DNA from: Macrophomina tecta
Taxonomy: Eukaryota; Ascomycota; Dothideomycetes; Botryosphaeriales; Botryosphaeriaceae
NCBI GenBank assembly: GCA_024180945.1
Contig: JAKSGN010000002.1
Span: forward strand, 3,596,001 to 3,660,000
Reading direction: 5' to 3'
Length of the DNA stretch: 64,000 nt
The notes beneath the pieces were generated by a model. That model made no database searches and had not been told where the DNA came from. It saw nothing but the letters and a program-made list of their open reading frames with translations. The translations under genes were made by a program, and so were the position numbers. Shown piece after piece: positions 1 through 9,240 of the stretch (the first letter of the stretch is position 1; each line of letters begins with the position of its first letter).

Positions 1-1866
1 TGAGGACGAGGCGCCGGTTGCGGGGGCAGCTGCGGGGGTTTGCTTCGACTTCAACGGGCTGCCTGTGGGGATATTGGCGCGCGGCGCGCGGCGGCGTACT
101 GCGGGATGCGCGTCAGGCGCGAAGTGTGCCCTCAGGTTCGCGCGTCTGTCTCTGGGATGCAGCTTGTTGATATTCTGGCGGAGGCGCCCCATCTCTTCCG
201 GACTCGCGCTGGGCACCCAGGAGTTGATGGACGCGAACTGGGATTTTGAAGGAGTGATCTCCGCCGGCACGGACTGGGGTATTGCGTGCGTAGTGCCTTT
301 TGGCTGGGCAGGAGAATACTGGGGAGCGAGATCAGGATCAGGAGCAGCGTCTTTGGTTTGATTGGAATAGCGGCCGAAATGGTCGCGAAAGGTCTGAAAT
401 AAACCGTTCGTCGGCTTCTGGTTCTTATTGTTGTCCTTGTCGACGCTTGGTGGGCGCCTGTAGCGCATCGGGCCTTCTTTGGACGGATGGTGTCGGTTCT
501 GCAGTCTCGTCCGCGGCACGTTGGCCCCTGTCGAATTCCAGTATCCCTTAGTATCGTCGCGTGTCCAGGGTTCGGTGCCGGTGAGCAGCGGACCGGACCA
601 GTTGGTGTCTGACGCCATCGCCAGCTTGTACGCCACAGTATACTCCGCCCGGTCGATAGCCCAGTTCCCTTTAGGAGGTTTCTTTGGGGGCAACTGGCCA
701 AAGCTGTGCATGGGCTGGGGTTTGGCGGCGCCAATGAAGTGCTCATATGTTTTCAATGTGGCCGCCAGGCCATTGGCTTGTAGGTCCTCTTCAAATTGCT
801 CCATTACGTGCATCAAAGCATCATCTTTCAGTAATCTACGGTAGTCAGCGAACTGCGGAGGACAAACGTAGTAATCGCCGGATGAGCCAAAGACTTTACT
901 TGTGGAAGGTCGGTGCAGCGTCTCGTCGTAGTCAGAGCTCTCTCCGGACCCTAAAGTGAAAAGGAAGTCCTCATTCGTAGGATTGTATGATTTCCTGCGC
1001 GGTGATTGACCGACCGGCATGAAATCATCAGCAGAATCGGTATGGGAAGCAAAGAAAGAAGTGGCCCGCCTTGTGCCATCAAGTCTCGGAAGCGAACCGG
1101 ATTCAATGTCCTCGTCGTCATCGTCATCGTCGAAGTACGCGCGTCGGCGGTGAAGTTCGCCGGCAACCCGCGTAGTGTCGACCTCGAGTTGCTGACTAGC
1201 TCTCCGGGAGGCACATTGGTCCATGTAAGTGGCCCAGTCGAAGTCGGAAGCGTCTCTTGGGTCACCATCATTCTCAACATCTCGCCAGAAATGGAAGGTG
1301 GGAAGGTTGTCTTCTTTGAGAGTGATGAAGAAGAGGTTGCTTTTGGGCGCGGAAAGGACATGTTGCCTGGTTTCGGGGTCCTCATCGAGATGGTCAGTTA
1401 AGTAGACGTATTCAACGCTGGCTTCTTCCGGGTCTTCAGGGTCGTAGAGCATGATACTCCCCTCGTAACCCCATTCATGGCTGATTTCAGTGGCTGGCGT
1501 GATTTTGCTACCAAGCAGAATATCCAAAGATTGGCCCTGGCGAAATTTCTTCACGGTCTCAGAAGATGGGCGTTGGACTTGTTGGGTAGAAGGTAGTTTG
1601 ACGGGCCCTCCCTTGCCATCCGGAAAGAGAATGAATTGTCGGGCAGTGTCCCATTCGATCGGAACCTCCGCGGGAGCAGAGCCCGGGTCGGCAGTATCAG
1701 ATGGTTTCCGTTTGAATAACTTCAATTGACGGTCGCGAGGTTCAGGCTGCCCATCTCTGTGCATCGAGAATAGAGAGCCTCGACGCGCAATTGGAGATGC
1801 GCCGAAGAGTGAGATGGGAGTGCTCGGAGAAACACAGTACCCCTTGGGGGAAACTGCATTCGCCAT
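1..1866 (-). CDS. Unrecognised fungal protein, 3' end beyond the left edge
   Basis: One open frame runs on the complement from an ATG at 1866 to the left edge: 622 codons without a stop, so the C-terminus lies outside the window. The start MANAVSPKGYCVSP is chosen because an in-frame stop lies just upstream. The first 60 residues are Ser/Pro/Arg-rich. A better-ordered region follows (VEYVYLTDHLDEDPE at about 130), then an acidic run of Asp/Glu near residue 245, then a block at about 310-430 rich in Trp, Tyr and charge (FADYRRLLKDD, KGNWAIDRAEYTVAYKLA). The far part is basic and Pro-rich, so likely disordered. No signal peptide or membrane segment is visible and I recognise no domain. Continuous frame, strong GC3 and conserved-looking blocks make it a real gene; function unknown. 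Confidence 0.75.
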   Translation of the reverse strand, partial: MANAVSPKGYCVSPSTPISLFGASPIARRGSLFSMHRDGQPEPRDRQLKLFKRKPSDTADPGSAPAEVPIEWDTARQFILFPDGKGGPVKLPSTQQVQRPSSETVKKFRQGQSLDILLGSKITPATEISHEWGYEGSIMLYDPEDPEEASVEYVYLTDHLDEDPETRQHVLSAPKSNLFFITLKEDNLPTFHFWRDVENDGDPRDASDFDWATYMDQCASRRASQQLEVDTTRVAGELHRRRAYFDDDDDDEDIESGSLPRLDGTRRATSFFASHTDSADDFMPVGQSPRRKSYNPTNEDFLFTLGSGESSDYDETLHRPSTSKVFGSSGDYYVCPPQFADYRRLLKDDALMHVMEQFEEDLQANGLAATLKTYEHFIGAAKPQPMHSFGQLPPKKPPKGNWAIDRAEYTVAYKLAMASDTNWSGPLLTGTEPWTRDDTKGYWNSTGANVPRTRLQNRHHPSKEGPMRYRRPPSVDKDNNKNQKPTNGLFQTFRDHFGRYSNQTKDAAPDPDLAPQYSPAQPKGTTHAIPQSVPAEITPSKSQFASINSWVPSASPEEMGRLRQNINKLHPRDRRANLRAHFAPDAHPAVRRRAPRANIPTGSPLKSKQTPAAAPATGASSS

Positions 1867-2424
1867 GTGACGCAATGAGAGCCGTGATCAATGATGCAAA
1901 TGAAACCCAGTCCGCTAGGCTATGGAAAGTTGACGCAGAAGTAGAGCGGAACAAACGGGGTCCGGGGAGAAGAAAGCCATTTTACTGCGATGAAAACTAG
2001 CCCCTTCTTGAACCTACCTCTGTGATGGTCTCGGAAAACAAAGCCAGCCATCCTGAAGCCACCTTTGACCGTCCGCATCGAGGATACGGGGTATATACAC
2101 AAAGGCCGATACGAAGCGGAGGGCCCTGTTTGCGGTGGCTGGTTGGACAAACGTGCACTGAGCCGCCAAGGCCCAACTGTCCGCCATGCATTCTTACTGC
2201 GTTAGATCGAAAGCAGCACAAAGCCAATGTCTGCTCGCAAAGACTAGCCACCATGGCTTGAAAACATTACATGAATACGATGCTCGTAGAATAGGAATTG
2301 TTCGTACATGGGTCTAGATTCATAATGGTACACTATCGGTAATATTGACGTTAAAATCAGTTCCGCGGCCAGAGCAGGAACGATGAATTGGACAAGTGCA
2401 GCGAGTAGGGAAGGAATTTCAGAC
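1867..2424. other. Intergenic region between two complement-strand genes
   Basis: This holds the 5' flank of the left-edge gene and the 3' flank of the glutaminyl cyclase gene. I see no convincing gene, repeat or RNA in it. Confidence 0.5.
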
Positions 2425-3697
2425 TCACAATTCATCTTTTTCCACGCTTCCTCTCCGTCTCGCAGCACTGTCCTCTTCAGCCCCTCTTTTCGAGGGGGGA
2501 GCTGTACTCATGAATCCTTCCAGCTCCATCCACTCGCATGCAAATGCAGTCACGAGCGTAGCCCAGTCCTCGACGGTATCGAGGTCCAAGTGCTCTCCAT
2601 CATCATCCATTTCGTGCCATACTCTAGGAAACGGCGTGGGTATCATGTGGAGAATCTCGACACCTCTGGCCATGAAGGGAAGGTGGTCGTCCGACACCAT
2701 GCCTCCCATATGTGTATCCACATCCTTGCCAGCGTCACGAAGCCACGCGGGCTCGTCAAGCTTCTCAGGCCCCTTTTTCTTGGACGGGTGGTTCGGCGAA
2801 GACTTGAACTGGCCAAGCTCACGTAGCCTCTTCTCCAACTTAGCCATAGCCTGATAAGCCCAATCCGTAGTCTGGAAGTATGACGGTATGCTCGGGCTGC
2901 TGGCACCAAGCAGGTCGAGCAGCACGAACAGCTGTATCGAAGAAATAGCAGTCTGGAACGTCGATATTCCGGGATGGTGAGTAGATTCCCACGTCTCGGC
3001 CAAAGCCCTGCCAGTTCGTCAGCCCACGCCTCAATTCCCTGAAAGACCCAAGGAAGCCGTACCGTGCGCCATACAGCGAGTCGTCATCCGTCCAACTCAA
3101 GAAGGCCTCCTCCCCGTCGAGCAGTATAATCTGCACGCCCCTCTCCTCCTCAATGCCGCCACCACCCACGCCCTCGGCCTCCATGCCCTCCCACTTCTTG
3201 GTCAACGCGTCATCAATGCTCCTCGCTGCGTGCAGCAGCATTGCGCACGGCGCGGCACTATCCGTCGCGCCAATGAACCCATGCGGCGTCAACTTGCTGT
3301 CGTAATGTGCGACGAGCGCGAGCCTGCCCACCTCGCCGGGCTTGGCCCACGGCGGATCCCTCGTGGCAATGACATTGACGAACTCGATCGGCTTGCCATT
3401 GCTGGTCGGCGTCGTCGACGACGAGTTGTGCAGCTCGACGTGCCATTTGGGCAGAGCGCTGGCGAAGAAGTCGACGAAGTGCTGGCGCACCTTAGCGTTG
3501 CCCGGGGTGCCGGGGACGCGGGGGATGAGGATCGGGGCGAGCAGGGCGCCGTTGTGGATGTCGAAGTCGTGGGGCGCGTGCGGCAGGGCCCTGAGCGTGT
3601 CGTCGGACAGGGTCTGGTAGGCGGCGGTGGTCGAGGTGAAGAGGTGCGGCGTCAAGGCGAGCAGCAGGCCGCTCGCGAGGCGCGGAACGAGCTTCAT
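2425..3697 (-). CDS. Glutaminyl-peptide cyclotransferase (M28 fold) with signal peptide and C-terminal KDEL
   Basis: Two exons, 3697-3063 and 3007-2425 on the complement, joined across a 55-nt GT-AG intron (3008-3062), give 405 residues. The splice restores the family sequence YGARALAETWE. The enzyme converts N-terminal glutamine to pyroglutamate. The M28-type zinc site is visible: VAHYDSK and GATDSAAPCA (Asp ligand), DGEEAF (Glu ligand and catalytic Glu), VSDDHLPF (catalytic Asp) and PFPRVWH (His ligand). LFVLLDLLGA and MELEGFM are also family signatures. The N-terminus MKLVPRLASGLLLALTPHLF is a clear signal peptide; upstream in-frame ATGs would bury it. The last residues are KDEL followed by TGA, an ER-retrieval signal, so the enzyme probably acts in the ER lumen on secretory proteins. 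It faces the next gene across 306 bp. Confidence 0.9.
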
Positions 3698-4003
3698 GGC
3701 AAGGGGGCTGCGTGGATCTCCCGAGAGGACGCGGCACAGCGGCAGGGCCAACTCAGCGCATGGCCCAGATGAAGAGTGGGAGAGGCTGGCCGGCAGCGAA
3801 CGGCGGGAGACGTGGTCTCTTTTTCCCTTGGGGTTGCGGCGGTACGAGCAGCGTGGGAGGCCGGATCGACGGGCAGCCACCAAGCTGCGCTCGGACGCTG
3901 GACCCCTGCGCCCCGTTTCGGCCTCGCCTTTGCACGTGTGGGGGGAAAAGAAGTGTGAGCTCATGCCAACCCTTCTTTCCACCTCGGCCGGCTGCCAGAT
4001 GCC

Positions 4004-5130
4004 ATGATCACCTCGCAATTCGCTGCCCTCCGCGCGGCCACGAGGGTCTTCCTCTTCCGGCGGCCCAGAGCATGCGCCTGCACGCTGTCCGGCCTGCGCC
4101 TATCCTCCACCGTCGCCAAACCAGAGGCGCAACAAGCCGCAACAGCGGCGCCGAAGAGCTTTGTCCAGAAGCCCGGCAAGAAGCCAGGTCAACATCACTC
4201 CAATGCACCCGATCTGGAACCAGCAGCACCGACTAACCCACCCCGAAACAGCCTTCCCCGAACGCCTCCTCATCTACAACGCCGGCACCGGAAAAACCAC
4301 CTGGATCGCCTTCACCAAGCTCAGCACCGTCGTCTTCTTCGCCTTCGGCTGCCTGGTCATCGCGCCACGACTGCACGCCCACCCCGAGTCCCCTTGGTGG
4401 GCGGCCCCAGCCGGTACGTCCCAGCATCCACCTCCCTGTCCGCAGTTTCAAATCCAAAAAAAAAAGAGAGAGAGAGAATCATCCCTTCACAAGCAACTAA
4501 TATCACCACCACACTCCCCCTACCCAACGAGAATATATCGCCAACCATACAACAAAACACCGAAAAAAAAAAAAAAAAAAGGAAAGAAAACTGACGCCCC
4601 AACCCGAAGCAATCCTCCTAACGCCTCTTCCCCTCCTCCTCACCACCACCCTCACCGCCCCCTTCGTCAATTCCATCTACCTGCACCTCCCCGCATACGC
4701 GCGCTCCTCGCGCGCGCTGCTGGCCCGCTTCGCCGCCAACCCGCCTCCCGACACGCTGCTCGACATCCGGACGATCCGGCTCAACGGCTTCTGGAAGACG
4801 ACTGGGACGACGGTGTCGGAGTTGCGGATCCTGCCGAAAAGACGGCTCGGGCTGGCGAATGTGGAGAGGGTGCCTGCGCGCATCAGTGGGAATGCTGTGT
4901 TGAAGGCGAAAGGAGGAGTAGCGGGCGAGGGCCAGAAGGGGAGGAAGGAGAAGAAGGGGCTATTGCAGCGGATCGTTGCCGTGTTCGTCGAGCCGCGCCG
5001 GCGATTCTACATCAACGCGGCAGAAGGGTCTAGGAGGAGTGCCGAGCCAGGCGTAGTTGAGATGGTGATGAAGGCGGTTGAGGCGAATAGTGCGAGGATG
5101 CTGCAGCAGCAAAAGCAGGGCAAGAGATAG
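4004..5130 (+). CDS. Probable mitochondrial membrane protein (TMEM70/TMEM186/TMEM223-like), three exons
   Basis: Exons 4004-4187, 4252-4413 and 4610-5130 give 288 residues in frame. Intron 1 has the branch-like GACTAAC. Intron 2 (196 nt) contains purine and A-rich runs. The N-terminus MITSQFAALRAATRVFLFRR is basic and amphipathic, as in a mitochondrial presequence. The core starts with FPERLLIYNAGTGKT, followed by a hydrophobic segment (FTKLSTVVFFAFGCLVIAP) and a second one in exon 3 (LPLLLTTTLTAPFVNSIYL): two membrane spans with a charged C-terminal tail. The YNAGTGKT string resembles a P-loop but sits before a membrane segment and is not followed by NTPase motifs. The layout matches conserved fungal inner-membrane proteins of the TMEM70/186/223 type. 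The exact family is not certain. Confidence 0.72.
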
Positions 5131-5420
5131 AATAACGAAGAGAATATCTAGGCGAACAAACCGCCGAACCTTGCAAAGGAATGGTGTTACGATCCAGTTT
5201 GCAAAGCAGGCGAACTGGGATTTCACGCCGCGCATGCAGAACAAAGATTTTTTAAGTATATATTTTTCCTACGACTGTGACTACCTACGATACGGAGATG
5301 GAAAAGTATCTCTCTCGCTTTTTCATAACTGCGCTGTTGCTTGCATACACAGAAAAAGAAAACCCACACCACCCCCTTCGTACGCCGGACCCAACAACCC
5401 AAAGGAGGAAAGGAGAGAGG

Positions 5421-5421
<1 letters not shown>

Positions 5422-5463
<42 letters not shown>
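5422..5463 (+). repeat. (TG)n microsatellite
   Basis: An almost perfect TG dinucleotide run of about 42 bp lies in the 3' flank of the membrane protein gene. Apparent ORFs of repeated Cys-Val or His-Thr through it are artefacts. Confidence 0.95.
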
Positions 5464-5464
<1 letters not shown>

Positions 5465-5910
5465 TGTGTATATGTATAGAAGTGCGTGTCCGTGTTTTAG
5501 GGTGATGAGGTTGGCGGTAGTAGTGTTTGGACGGTTGGATGTTCGGTCCCAATCTTCATTAAATCGTTCGTGATGTTCGCGCTCTTCAACCAAGAGAAAA
5601 ACCAGCAGTCGGTCAAGGACCAAAACTCAAAGCTGTTCGAACAATGCGCGCGCATAGCAAAAGGTGGAGAATAAAAGAGGAAGAACGAAAAAGAATACAG
5701 TGGGCAATGATCAAAAGTTGCCGCCGAAGAGAAGTGATACCCAAAATAAGAGCTGCCGTTTCCAATGGAACCAATCAATGTTGATTCCAAGAGATGTTGG
5801 ACAAGTCAAGGCGCCTCAATCGCGGAGGTGCCAACAAGAGCACTAAACAATCTGAATCAACTCAGTCATCCAAAGCAGTTCGTGACGTCATGAAGTTTCT
5901 CACTTCAGCT
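5464..5910. other. Convergent 3' intergenic region
   Basis: This lies between the ends of two convergent genes. It is AT-richer than the coding DNA and presumably holds both 3' UTRs. No gene seen. Confidence 0.5.
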
Positions 5911-8900
5911 TCACGCCATGGTCTCCTCTAGCATGTCCTCATCGTCATCCGCGACACCAATGCCAGAGTCAAATTGACGCCTTCCCTTGCGGGCAACACC
6001 ACCCTGCTTCAGGACATTTACCCTTTCACTGGTGAAAGAGTAGTTCATGCCCTCAGGCTTCATGTCCTCGACCTCGCGGATAGCAGCCTCAGAGTTCTCT
6101 CCATGCCTGTCACTGAGATCTTGAGCATTCTCAGCGGCGTTGATGAAGCTCTGCGCAATGGTGGCCATCGTCTTGCGGCTTGAAAGAGCATGATCGCGGA
6201 ACTTCTTCTTGAGAGAATCGACTTGGTTCTCCAAAGCAGTGATGGTGGTCAGGCGAGCATCAGCAACAAGCTGGAGTGACTCAAGCTGCTTATTCTTGTT
6301 GTTGATATCAGAAGTGTATTTGTCTTCCCGAAGCTCAAGAGCCCGTCTAAGACGGTCGATCTCAGCCTCGTTGTTCTCGATCTTGTTGCGGAGCGAATCA
6401 ATTTCGTTGGCCTGGTCGTTCTGCATCTCGAGCATCTGGACAGCCGCATCTTCAATGCGATGCTCAAGGCTGTTGCGGGTGGCCTCGAGATGTTGGATGT
6501 CGGTACGAGCTGTATCCATCTCCTCGGAGAGTTGAGCGATGCGAGCCTCCTTCTCCTCAACCTCGCGCTTGTGAGCCTCTTCCTTTTCAGCAGCCTCAAC
6601 GCGTAATTTCTCAATGAGCTGAGCCTTCTCATTGATGTCGGTATTGAGGATGGCAATGTCGTCGTGCAAAACCTGAATCTCCTCGGCCTTCTGCTCAGCA
6701 AGATCGTTGTACTCGTTGCGTAGCTGTATGAGGTCCTCCTCCAACTTGTCGACTCTCTTCTCCAGCTCGGTGATGAGGTCATCCTTCTCGATCGTCATAA
6801 CCTCAATGTCCTCCTCAATATTGTTGAGCTTGGCCTGAAGTTCGGTGATTTCGGCAGTGCGATCCGCAGCAAGCTGTTCCGCGTCCTCACGGCGTGCGAT
6901 CTCAGCAGCAATATCTTGGTTGTACTGCTCCTCACGCTTAGCAGCAGTGTCCTGAAGCTCCTCAATGACGGCCTGCTTCTGGACTTGGAGTTCGAACAGC
7001 TTTTGACGGAGGTCGTTGGCCTGGAGGCCTGCATCGTGAATCTTCTGCTCGAGCTCGGCAATCTTGTCATCCTTCTCTTCCACTTCGGAAAGGGCATTCT
7101 CGAGCTGCTCGCGCTCCGTTTCGGCAAGGTTGCGAAGGTTCTCAAGCTCACCGCGGAGCTCATCAAGCTCGTTCTTAGAGGCTTCAACCTTGTGCTCCAG
7201 GTCGGTGATCGTCTCGTTCTTGTGGTCGAGTTCTTCCTCTGCCGCCTCGCGCTGAGTCTTCTCGTTTTCCCGGAGTTCCTGGAGTTCGGCCAAGTTGTCC
7301 CGCAGCTTGTCAAGGTCCGTTTCAGCGGCCTCAATCTTGACCTCAAGCTGGGTAATAAAGGACGTCTTCTCATCAATTTCCTGCTCAGCTTGCTCACGGT
7401 GGAGTTGCTCAGTGCTGAGTTTCTCCTCGAGCTCGGCAATGGCGGCTGCGTGCTCCTGCTTAAGCTTTTCAAGAGAGGTCCTGGACTCCTCCTCGACGCG
7501 GCCAATGAGCTCTTGAAGTGAAGCGACCTCCTCGCGCGAGCTGTTGATCTCAGCCTGGAGACGCTCGTTTGCTTGCTCACGTTCCGCCAACTCAACCTCC
7601 ATCTCATCCATCTTCTGATCCTGATCAACGATTTCGGCATCACGCTCATCCACGGCAGCCTTGTATGCCTCCAGTTCCTCCTCAAGCTCGATGATTTCTT
7701 TTGTCTTTTTCTCGCTGACAACGTCAAGCTCGTGCCATTGTCCCTCCAGAGTCTGTCGCCTGTTCTCGAACTCGGCCATCTTGTCGACGAGACCCTTGTT
7801 CTGGCTGTTGAGGAGTGCGTTCATCTCAGACTGCTTCTTAGCGTCTTGCATCTTCTCGTTGATCTCCTCCCTCAGAGACCTCAACTTCTCAACGAGCGAG
7901 TAGATCAGCGCACCGTTCTCCAGTTGCGTTGAAGAGTCGCCGGGACAAATGGCCTCGACCTCATTGCGAACATGCTGGAAAGCAGAGCGGAGGGAAGTGA
8001 GAACATCGTATGCGTTGGCTTCAGGCTCAGTGAATCCAAGGGTCTGCAGCTCAATGGACAAGATCTGCAGAGCTGCCTTGGCCTCAGAAGCTTCCTTGCT
8101 GAGTTCGGCAATGGCGTTCTCAAACTGCTGGATCTGGACTTCATGACTAGGATCAGGAACATCTGTTGGGCCATCAGTCTGGGTGCCCTCGGCAACGCCA
8201 TCCATGTTGGACACGTTGGACGTGTTGTCGTCATCCGGAAGTTGGGAGAGCTCCTCCTGCAAGTTAATATCCTCGGGTTGGATCAGCATGAAGCCGGCGT
8301 TGTCCTCATCATCAGAAGCAGGAGCACCCATGCCATCATCCATATCGACGTCCTCGTTGGGGTCCTCCTCGATGGTAGCAAGCTCGTGCTCGTGACGCTC
8401 CTTCTGCTCGGTGATTTCCTTCCTCAAGTTCTCCAGTTGATCCTCCAGGGCCCTGACTTTCTCATCCTCCTTCTCCCTATCCGCATCCTGGACCTCAATC
8501 GCGAACTGGCGCTGGACCTCAAGCTCGTACATGAGCTCGGTGACCCTCTTGTCCTTCTCCTGCAACTCGTGACGCAGACGCTGAAGCTCACGCTTCGCAC
8601 GGGCATCCTCACGCTTGTGCTCATCAATGCTGTTCATCTCCTCGCTGAGACCCCAGCGACGAAGCCGCCTCCGCTTGCGGTCTTCCAGGACGGCGCGAAG
8701 CGGAGTGAATTGTATCTCACCTCCATTGGGAGAGGCGGTGCCGAAGGTTGCCGGCAGGGAGATGCGACGGTTAATCTTGGCGGAGGGACGGACAGTGGGG
8801 GTAAGAGGACCGCCAGTGGTAGATCTGTGGGTAGGAGTTGCGGCCGGGATAGGCGGGCCGGGATCTGAGAAGCGTACACGGCGATGGGGCTGCTGGGGCT

Positions 8901-9240
8901 GGGTTTGGGGGTGAGGAGCAACCGAGATAGTCTCGGGGTCGGGCGGCTGGCTGCTAGCCGGGTGGTCAAGGGAGTGCTGGAGCTCCTGAGCCAGCTGGTC
9001 CTCGTCGGTGTTGAAAACACGCTTGACGCGCTTTTTGCGAGGGCGCGGCTCGGTGTCGGAGGCAGGATGCGACTCCTCACGGACGTCGGACAGCTGGGTC
9101 GACTCGCGTTGGGAGCGATCGTCTTCGATGACGGAGTCGGCACTGGTGCGTCTCTTGCGACGGGTGCCACGAGGCCCGTCCTGTGCAGAGCTGAGAGGGT
9201 TCTGCTGCTCCGAAGCAGCGGACTTCCGGGAGCGGGCCAT
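5911..9240 (-). CDS. Very long coiled-coil protein, 1,109 residues
   Basis: A single uninterrupted frame on the complement. I chose MARSRKSAASEQQNP (ATG at 9240) because the longer in-frame extension has no conserved character. Residues 1-190 are basic and disordered, with a basic cluster (RKKRVKRVF) near 65-75 that could be a nuclear localisation signal. A compact motif IQFTPLRAVLEDRKRRRLRR near 175-195 precedes the rod. From about residue 210 to 1040 the protein is almost continuous heptad-repeat coiled coil rich in Glu, Lys, Leu and Gln, broken near 300-400 by an acidic linker (DEDNAGFMLIQPEDINLQEELSQL). The tail ends with GGVARKGRRQFDSGIGV and an acidic patch. There is no motor, ATPase or kinase domain. 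Such proteins act as scaffolds at spindle poles, the nuclear envelope or septa; I cannot assign one. Confidence 0.85.
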   Translation of the reverse strand: MARSRKSAASEQQNPLSSAQDGPRGTRRKRRTSADSVIEDDRSQRESTQLSDVREESHPASDTEPRPRKKRVKRVFNTDEDQLAQELQHSLDHPASSQPPDPETISVAPHPQTQPQQPHRRVRFSDPGPPIPAATPTHRSTTGGPLTPTVRPSAKINRRISLPATFGTASPNGGEIQFTPLRAVLEDRKRRRLRRWGLSEEMNSIDEHKREDARAKRELQRLRHELQEKDKRVTELMYELEVQRQFAIEVQDADREKEDEKVRALEDQLENLRKEITEQKERHEHELATIEEDPNEDVDMDDGMGAPASDDEDNAGFMLIQPEDINLQEELSQLPDDDNTSNVSNMDGVAEGTQTDGPTDVPDPSHEVQIQQFENAIAELSKEASEAKAALQILSIELQTLGFTEPEANAYDVLTSLRSAFQHVRNEVEAICPGDSSTQLENGALIYSLVEKLRSLREEINEKMQDAKKQSEMNALLNSQNKGLVDKMAEFENRRQTLEGQWHELDVVSEKKTKEIIELEEELEAYKAAVDERDAEIVDQDQKMDEMEVELAEREQANERLQAEINSSREEVASLQELIGRVEEESRTSLEKLKQEHAAAIAELEEKLSTEQLHREQAEQEIDEKTSFITQLEVKIEAAETDLDKLRDNLAELQELRENEKTQREAAEEELDHKNETITDLEHKVEASKNELDELRGELENLRNLAETEREQLENALSEVEEKDDKIAELEQKIHDAGLQANDLRQKLFELQVQKQAVIEELQDTAAKREEQYNQDIAAEIARREDAEQLAADRTAEITELQAKLNNIEEDIEVMTIEKDDLITELEKRVDKLEEDLIQLRNEYNDLAEQKAEEIQVLHDDIAILNTDINEKAQLIEKLRVEAAEKEEAHKREVEEKEARIAQLSEEMDTARTDIQHLEATRNSLEHRIEDAAVQMLEMQNDQANEIDSLRNKIENNEAEIDRLRRALELREDKYTSDINNKNKQLESLQLVADARLTTITALENQVDSLKKKFRDHALSSRKTMATIAQSFINAAENAQDLSDRHGENSEAAIREVEDMKPEGMNYSFTSERVNVLKQGGVARKGRRQFDSGIGVADDDEDMLEETMA

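Noticed and set aside
132..746. 204-codon frame on the complement at the left edge
   Set aside because: It lies over the long open frame of the left-edge gene in another phase and is rich in Ser/Arg/Pro; a shadow.
4295..4310. P-loop-like NAGTGKT in the mitochondrial membrane protein
   Set aside because: No other NTPase motif is present and it is directly followed by a membrane span; the match is probably chance.
5223..5623. ORFs with poly-Cys-Val or poly-His-Thr
   Set aside because: They are translations of the TG microsatellite in a 3' flank.
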